This document shows, in pieces, positions 57,330 through 64,000 of a stretch of 64,000 nucleotides of DNA. The notes under the pieces are model-generated. The model did not search any database. It saw only the letters and a program-made list of their open reading frames with translations, and had not been told where the DNA came from. The DNA is from Bacillus xiapuensis (lineage in GTDB: Bacteria > Bacillota > Bacilli > Bacillales > Domibacillaceae), in the NCBI RefSeq assembly GCF_002797355.1, contig NZ_KZ454939.1, positions 1,893,828-1,957,827 on the forward strand, in the 5' to 3' direction. Each line of letters opens with the position of its first letter. Within the stretch, counting starts at the first letter, position 1. Made by a program: the position numbers and the translations under genes.

Positions 57330-57365
57330 TAGTTAATGATGGTCGCTTCATTTCGGCTTTTCATG

Positions 57366-57401
57366 AAAAAAGTCAAAGTCAAGAGTTCCTTGACTTTGAC
57401 T
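57366..57401 (-). terminator. Terminator or attenuator between dnaK and dnaJ
   Basis: AGTCAAAGTCAAG pairs perfectly with CTTGACTTTGACT over a five-base loop, followed by six T residues on the minus strand. Confidence 0.9.
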
Positions 57402-57436
57402 ATAGCTGCATGACGAAAAGGCTTAAGACTCAGCGA

Positions 57437-59278
<1,842 letters not shown>

Positions 59279-59293
59279 TTATTATGTAATGAT

Positions 59294-59863
59294 TTATTGA
59301 TTCACTTTCACCATCGATGGGCGAATCACTCGATCTTTTAATTTATACCCTTTTTGGAACTCTTCTACCACGATGTTTTCTCCGTGGTTTTCATCATGAT
59401 CGGTCATCACGGCCTGATGAATGTGAGGGTCAAATTCTTTGCCTACGGCTTCGATCACTTCTACGCCTTCCTTTTCTAAAGCGGCGATCAGCCCATTATA
59501 AACCATTTCCATTCCTTGTAAAACGGACTTGGTCTGTTCATTGGTCGCTTCAACCTTCAGCGCGCGTTCAAAGTTATCAATCAATGGCAGCAAATCGGAA
59601 ATCAAGCTTTGCGCCCGATATTTTTCTGCCGCTTCACGCTCTAAATTCGTTCTCCTGCGGAAATTATCAAAGTCAGCGCGCAGTCGTAAATAGGAGTTCT
59701 CTGCCTCTTCAAGCTTTTTCTCGAGTTCATCTATTTTCTCAAAAGAAGCTTCTTTTTCAGCATCCGCTGCTTCTTCAGCTGTTTCCTCCGCCGCTTCTTC
59801 TGTTAATGGCTCATCATTTGTTTGTTCGAGCTCTTCCTCGTTCAAATGTTTTTCTTCCGCCAT
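59294..59863 (-). CDS. grpE: Nucleotide exchange factor GrpE
   Basis: Releases ADP from DnaK. About 189 residues from M-A-E-E-K-H, with AAAGGAGGTGAAACGA upstream. Acidic N-terminus, long coiled-coil ([23 protein letters not shown]... , broken here), then the beta domain with [12 protein letters not shown] and [12 protein letters not shown]. Lies between hrcA and dnaK. Confidence 0.97.
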   Translation of the reverse strand: MAEEKHLNEEELEQTNDEPLTEEAAEETAEEAADAEKEASFEKIDELEKKLEEAENSYLRLRADFDNFRRRTNLEREAAEKYRAQSLISDLLPLIDNFERALKVEATNEQTKSVLQGMEMVYNGLIAALEKEGVEVIEAVGKEFDPHIHQAVMTDHDENHGENIVVEEFQKGYKLKDRVIRPSMVKVNQ

Positions 59864-59960
59864 TCGTTTCACCTCCTTTAAAGCTTCCAGCTCTTATAGT
59901 ATAGACAAAAAGAGAAGGAAATCAGCAAGCATGCCAATCTCCGCTCCCAGCCAATTCCAC

Positions 59961-60989
59961 CTAATTATGATACAACTTCGTTAATGCTTTTGTCATGTCA
60001 TGACTAAGAAAATCAATGAGACTGATTACTCGCGAGTATTCCATGCGCGTCGGACCCAATATGGCGATGGTGCCTACTTGCTCTTCTCCAACGGAATAGG
60101 ACGCCGTGATTAAGCTGCAATGCTCCATGGCCGCATTCTGATTTTCCTTGCCAATCTTCACCTGAATGCCCGTTGGAATATCGCTGATCAGCTGATAAAT
60201 GCCTTCCTCCTGCTCAATCATATCCATCACTAAGCGCACTTTTTCGATATCGCGAAATTCCGGCTGATTCAGCATATTCGTTTTGCCGCCGAAGAATAAT
60301 TTTTCGTTCACCGGTATATCCACAGCGCTCGCAAACATGGAAAGCATGGACTCATAATTATAAATATGCCGCCGCATCAGCACGACGATTTCTTTGTAAA
60401 GCCTATCATGTAATTCCGAAAGGGGAACACCAATCAGCCGCTCATTTAAGATGTTCACCATCTTCTCTATATCAGAAGCATCCACATTTTCCGGCAGCGA
60501 AAATGTGCGGTTTTCGACATGTCCGGTGTCTGTGACAATAATGGCAATAGCGGTATCTTTTCTTAAAGGAACGATTTGCAGCCTTTTTACTTTATTGTCC
60601 ATTATTTCTGGCCCTAAGACAATAGCGGTGTAATTGGTCAGATCGGATAAAATTTTGGCTGACTTTTGTACGATCTTCTCCAGTTCATACATGCGGTCAG
60701 AAAATATAGAATGAATCGTCTGCATTTCTATTCTGTTTAGCTTCTCGGGGTGCAGCAGATGATCGACATAATAACGGTACCCTTTCTCTGATGGCACTCT
60801 TCCCGAAGAAGTATGTGTTTTCTCCAAGAAACCGAGGCTCTCAAGCTCTGCCATCTCGTTGCGAATCGTGGCTGAACTGAAAGTTACTTCCTCTTTTTCG
60901 GCTAAGCTTCGTGAGCCTACCGGTTGCGCAGATCGAATAAAATCATCAATGATGACTTGCAAGATGAGCAGCTGACGATCTGTTAACAA
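59961..60989 (-). CDS. hrcA: Heat-inducible repressor HrcA
   Basis: Represses the operon by binding CIRCE; its folding depends on GroE. 342 residues: N-terminal winged helix ([19 protein letters not shown]), then a GAF-like domain. TTG start, preceded by AGAGGTGATAAACG. First gene of hrcA-grpE-dnaK-dnaJ-prmA-rsmE. Confidence 0.97.
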   Translation of the reverse strand: MLTDRQLLILQVIIDDFIRSAQPVGSRSLAEKEEVTFSSATIRNEMAELESLGFLEKTHTSSGRVPSEKGYRYYVDHLLHPEKLNRIEMQTIHSIFSDRMYELEKIVQKSAKILSDLTNYTAIVLGPEIMDNKVKRLQIVPLRKDTAIAIIVTDTGHVENRTFSLPENVDASDIEKMVNILNERLIGVPLSELHDRLYKEIVVLMRRHIYNYESMLSMFASAVDIPVNEKLFFGGKTNMLNQPEFRDIEKVRLVMDMIEQEEGIYQLISDIPTGIQVKIGKENQNAAMEHCSLITASYSVGEEQVGTIAILGPTRMEYSRVISLIDFLSHDMTKALTKLYHN

Positions 60990-61004
60990 CGTTTATCACC
61001 TCTT

Positions 61005-61031
61005 TTAGCACTCTCTAATCTTGAGTGCTAA
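61005..61031. promoter_or_regulatory. CIRCE operator
   Basis: Perfect TTAGCACTC-N9-GAGTGCTAA, located between the promoter and the hrcA start. Confidence 0.98.
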
Positions 61032-61042
61032 ATCTATAAATA

Positions 61043-61071
61043 AAATTAACAAAATCGGCTGGCAATGTCAA
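61043..61071 (-). promoter_or_regulatory. Sigma-A promoter of the dnaK operon
   Basis: Minus strand TTGACA, 17 bases, TAATTT; CIRCE follows at the start of transcription. Confidence 0.88.
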
Positions 61072-61095
61072 CGGACGCGCTTACGTTTCCATCGA

Positions 61096-62238
61096 TTATT
61101 TCAGCGTTAATAAAAATGATTGAAACACTTCGTTGCCGAGCAGCTTCCCTTCATGGGTCAGAAAGATTCTTTCCTCGCTGTCAAAGTCCAACAAGCCTCG
61201 CTCTTTCATTTCTGCAATTGGCTCTTGGAACACCTCCAGAGGAGAGCAGCCGAACTTTCGCTGAAAGACGCTTTTCGATACGCCCCGCGTTTTGCGCAAG
61301 CCGAGAAACATTTCTTCCTCCATCATTTCTGCCCGCGACACACGTGTTTCCGATAAGATCGGCAATGCTCCGTTCATTAAAGGCTCCATGTATTTCTTCA
61401 AGGGGCCATGGTTGGCTGTTCTCACTCCATTAACATACCCGTGTGCGCCTGCTCCGAATCCATAATATTCTTCATTGTGCCAATATGTTAAATTATGAGC
61501 GCTCTCAAAACCCGGTTTGGCGAAATTACTGATTTCATATTGCTCTAAGCCATAGGCAGCCATTTGCTCCATCAATTCTTCATACATGGCTGCTTCGGTT
61601 TCGACTTTCGGAAGCGGCAGGGCGTCTTTTCTCATTAAATTGTAAAAAACGGTTTTCGGCTCAATAATTAATGAATAGCCGGAATAATGCGGCAAATCCA
61701 GATGAAGCGCTCGCTTTAGGTCGTCCCGAAAATTTTCCAGCGTTTGATTCGGAAGAGCATACATCAGATCAATGCTGATGTTGTCAAAGCCGTTCGCTTG
61801 CGCCCGTTCAATCGTCGTGAAAACATCCCGGCTTTTGTGCGTGCGACCGATCGCCCGCAGCATCTCATCATCGAATGACTGCACACCGATGCTTAAGCGA
61901 TTCACCCCATATTCCTTGAGCACCTTTAATTGTTCCGCAGTTAAATCCCCGGGGTTTGCTTCAAAAGTAAATTCTCCTGCCTGAAACGGAAGCGAGCGGC
62001 GAATAGAGCGGCAAAGCTTCTCCAATTGAGCCGCGCTTAGAGCAGTGGGGGTTCCTCCTCCAACGAATAAGGTATCTATTCGATCCGTCGGGTGCTTTTC
62101 CATTGTGTATTGCATCTCAGCTGCCAGCATTTCTAAATACGTCTCCACCGGCTGATTCTTTAAAAAAACTTTGTTAAAGTCACAATAATGACAAATCTGC
62201 CGGCAAAAAGGGATATGAATATAAGCGGATCGTATCAT
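61096..62238 (-). CDS. hemW: Heme chaperone / radical-SAM protein HemW
   Basis: 380 residues. Radical-SAM cysteines in PFCRQICHYCDF (CX3CX2C, first cysteine near residue 12). LFVGGGTPTALS, EANPGDLT and RLSIGVQSFDDEML are HemN/HemW family motifs; the HemW C-terminal domain closes it. Earlier annotated as oxygen-independent coproporphyrinogen oxidase; it lacks the extra N-terminal segment of true HemN, so HemW is preferred. Located between hrcA and lepA as in B. subtilis. Confidence 0.94.
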   Translation of the reverse strand: MIRSAYIHIPFCRQICHYCDFNKVFLKNQPVETYLEMLAAEMQYTMEKHPTDRIDTLFVGGGTPTALSAAQLEKLCRSIRRSLPFQAGEFTFEANPGDLTAEQLKVLKEYGVNRLSIGVQSFDDEMLRAIGRTHKSRDVFTTIERAQANGFDNISIDLMYALPNQTLENFRDDLKRALHLDLPHYSGYSLIIEPKTVFYNLMRKDALPLPKVETEAAMYEELMEQMAAYGLEQYEISNFAKPGFESAHNLTYWHNEEYYGFGAGAHGYVNGVRTANHGPLKKYMEPLMNGALPILSETRVSRAEMMEEEMFLGLRKTRGVSKSVFQRKFGCSPLEVFQEPIAEMKERGLLDFDSEERIFLTHEGKLLGNEVFQSFLLTLK

Positions 62239-62265
62239 ATGAAAACTCCTCTATCCTGGTGAAAT

Positions 62266-62308
62266 AACAAGAAAAGGGTCAGCTTCAACGCCTTCCCTTT
62301 CCCTTGTT
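62266..62308 (-). terminator. Weak hairpin after lepA
   Basis: AACAAGGGAAAGGG can pair with CCCTTTTCTTGTT (one bulge); a short T-rich tail follows on the minus strand before hemW. Confidence 0.45.
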
Positions 62309-62311
62309 AAA

Positions 62312-64000
62312 TTATTTATTTTGATCATCCATCTTTAAAACAGCCATGAATGCTTCCTGCGGAACTTCAACGGAACCGACCTGCTTCATCCGTTTCTTTC
62401 CTTCCTTTTGTTTCTCGAGAAGCTTTCGTTTCCGGGAAATATCTCCGCCGTAACATTTGGCCAATACATTTTTGCCCATGGATTTAATCGTGGAGCGAGC
62501 CACGATCTTTTGGCCGATAGCCGCTTGAACCGGCACCTCAAACTGCTGTCTGGGAATCAGTTCCTTTAACTTTTCTACGATGACCTTGCCGCGTTCATAA
62601 GCAAAATCACGATGAACGATAAAGCTCAAAGCATCGACTTTTTCACCGTTCAGCAAAATATCCATCTTCACAAGCTTGGAAGGCTGGTAGCCAATTAGCT
62701 CATAATCAAAAGAAGCATAGCCCTTCGTATTCGACTTCAGCTGATCAAAAAAGTCGTACACGATTTCCGACAGCGGAATCTCATAAATGACATTCACGCG
62801 ATTCTCATCCATATATTGCATGTCAATAAAGTTGCCGCGTTTCCCTTGAGCAAGCTCCATGACCGCTCCAACGAAATCATTTGGCACCATGATAGAAGCC
62901 TTAACGTAAGGCTCTTCCACGCTGTCTATCTTCTGAGGATCCGGCATGTTTGATGGGTTATCAACGTGAACTTCCTCCCCGTTTGTCATCCGCACATTAT
63001 AAATTACACTCGGAGCGGTTGTAATTAAATCGATCTTGAATTCGCGCTCAATCCGCTCTTGAATGATTTCCATATGGAGCAATCCAAGAAATCCGCAGCG
63101 GAAGCCAAAGCCGAGAGCCTGTGAGGTCTCCGGTTCAAATTGAAGCGCGGAATCATTTAATTCCAGCTTTTCAAGCGCTTCTCTCAGATCATTAAATTTA
63201 GAGGAATCAATTGGATAGAGTCCGCAATATACCATCGGATTTAATTTGCGGTATCCCGGCAGCGCTTCTTCAGCCGGATTTTCAGCAGAAGTGATCGTAT
63301 CCCCCACTCGGGTATCGCCAACATTTTTTATGGCCGCTGTCAAATACCCAACATCGCCGACAGTCAGCTCAGCACAAGGCGTTGTTTTTGGCGTGAATAC
63401 GCCTATTTCCGTCACTTCAAACTCTTTTCCCGTCGCCATCATCCTCACTTTGTCTCCCACTTTGACAGTGCCGTCTACAATTCGTATATACGCCACTACT
63501 CCGCGGTAAGCATCGTACAGGGAATCAAAAATCAGCGCTTTCAGCGGCGCTTCCGGATCACCGGCAGGAGCCGGCACCTTCTCTACGATTTGCTCCAGTA
63601 TTTCTCCGATCCCAATCCCTGCCTTGGCCGATGCGAGCACAGCCTCCGATGCGTCCAAGCCGATGACATCCTCCACCTCTTGGCGAACGCGCTCCGGTTC
63701 TGCTGCCGGCAAATCAATCTTGTTGATAACAGGCAATATTTCCAAGTCATTATCCAAAGCCAGATACACATTCGCCAGCGTCTGCGCTTCAATACCTTGG
63801 GCAGCATCCACCACCAATATTGCTCCTTCGCAGGCAGCCAAGCTTCGGGAGACTTCGTAGGTGAAATCTACATGTCCCGGCGTGTCAATTAAATGAAAGA
63901 TGTACTCCTGTCCATCCTGCGCTTTATACTTTAATTGTACCGCATTCAATTTAATGGTAATGCCGCGTTCCCGCTCCAGATCCATGGAATCCAAGAGCTG
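62312..64000 (-). CDS. lepA: Elongation factor 4 LepA (N-terminus outside window)
   Basis: Ribosome-associated translational GTPase that back-translocates or aids stalled or assembling ribosomes. About 563 codons are inside; the reading frame is still open at the right edge ([17 protein letters not shown]), so the first roughly 45 residues including G1 are missing. Switch I/II: RGITIK and DTPGHVDF; G4 NKIDLP; domain and CTD signature [17 protein letters not shown] and a basic C-terminal part ([21 protein letters not shown]). Confidence 0.97.
   Translation of the reverse strand, partial: QLLDSMDLERERGITIKLNAVQLKYKAQDGQEYIFHLIDTPGHVDFTYEVSRSLAACEGAILVVDAAQGIEAQTLANVYLALDNDLEILPVINKIDLPAAEPERVRQEVEDVIGLDASEAVLASAKAGIGIGEILEQIVEKVPAPAGDPEAPLKALIFDSLYDAYRGVVAYIRIVDGTVKVGDKVRMMATGKEFEVTEIGVFTPKTTPCAELTVGDVGYLTAAIKNVGDTRVGDTITSAENPAEEALPGYRKLNPMVYCGLYPIDSSKFNDLREALEKLELNDSALQFEPETSQALGFGFRCGFLGLLHMEIIQERIEREFKIDLITTAPSVIYNVRMTNGEEVHVDNPSNMPDPQKIDSVEEPYVKASIMVPNDFVGAVMELAQGKRGNFIDMQYMDENRVNVIYEIPLSEIVYDFFDQLKSNTKGYASFDYELIGYQPSKLVKMDILLNGEKVDALSFIVHRDFAYERGKVIVEKLKELIPRQQFEVPVQAAIGQKIVARSTIKSMGKNVLAKCYGGDISRKRKLLEKQKEGKKRMKQVGSVEVPQEAFMAVLKMDDQNK

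Overview
The window is chromosomal DNA of a low-to-moderate GC endospore-forming Firmicute of the family Bacillaceae. Gene content and order follow the Bacillus subtilis yqg-yqf-yqe segment almost gene for gene (pst, pbpA, sodA, ispG, zur/znu, nfo, cshB, sigA-dnaG, glyQS, recO-era, pgpH-phoH-yqfD-yqfC, floA, mtaB, dnaK operon, hemW, lepA). Sporulation genes yqfC/yqfD, a vegetative sigA and an HrcA/CIRCE system support this. Species cannot be named from sequence alone.

Layout. 1-3.6 kb: phosphate ABC transporter pstSCAB (minus strand, pstB cut by the window edge) behind an 11-bp-phased PhoP box. 3.7-10.8 kb: pbpA, an MFS protein, sodA, a Na/Pi cotransporter and yqgB. 11-24.7 kb: isoprenoid genes ispG and ispH, zinc genes (zur, znuB, znuC) with a Zur operator, endonuclease IV, RNA helicase cshB, trmK/yqfO, cytochrome c550. 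24.7-33 kb: sigA-dnaG, the gluconeogenesis regulators yqfL-ccpN, and glyQS behind a T-box. 33-45 kb: recO-yqzL-era-cdd-dgkA-ybeY-pgpH-phoH-yqfD-yqfC, then the sigma-W type operon nfeD-floA-yqfB-like, then yqeY-rpsU. 45-47.4 kb: deoC and mtaB.

47.4-54.4 kb is the only accessory region. It separates mtaB from the dnaK operon, to which it is joined in B. subtilis. It holds a broken ISL3-like transposase, a complete IS1182-family element flanked by a second degenerate inverted repeat, a YdhK-like lipoprotein, a RibD/DHFR-type reductase, an IS66 tnpB fragment, a 38-residue membrane peptide and a CRISPR array of type I-C repeats (15 repeats, 14 spacers) with a leader but no cas gene anywhere in the window. 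54.4-64 kb returns to core genes: rsmE, prmA, dnaJ, dnaK, grpE, hrcA (CIRCE), hemW and lepA (cut by the right edge).

No wholly new gene system was recognised. The points most worth following are the cas-less I-C array beside insertion-sequence debris, two possible non-AUG starts (AUU and AUA) in the sigma-W operon, a Zur operator lying in the 5' UTR, a terminator hairpin that contains the yqfC Shine-Dalgarno sequence, and three long tandem hairpins between pgpH and phoH.
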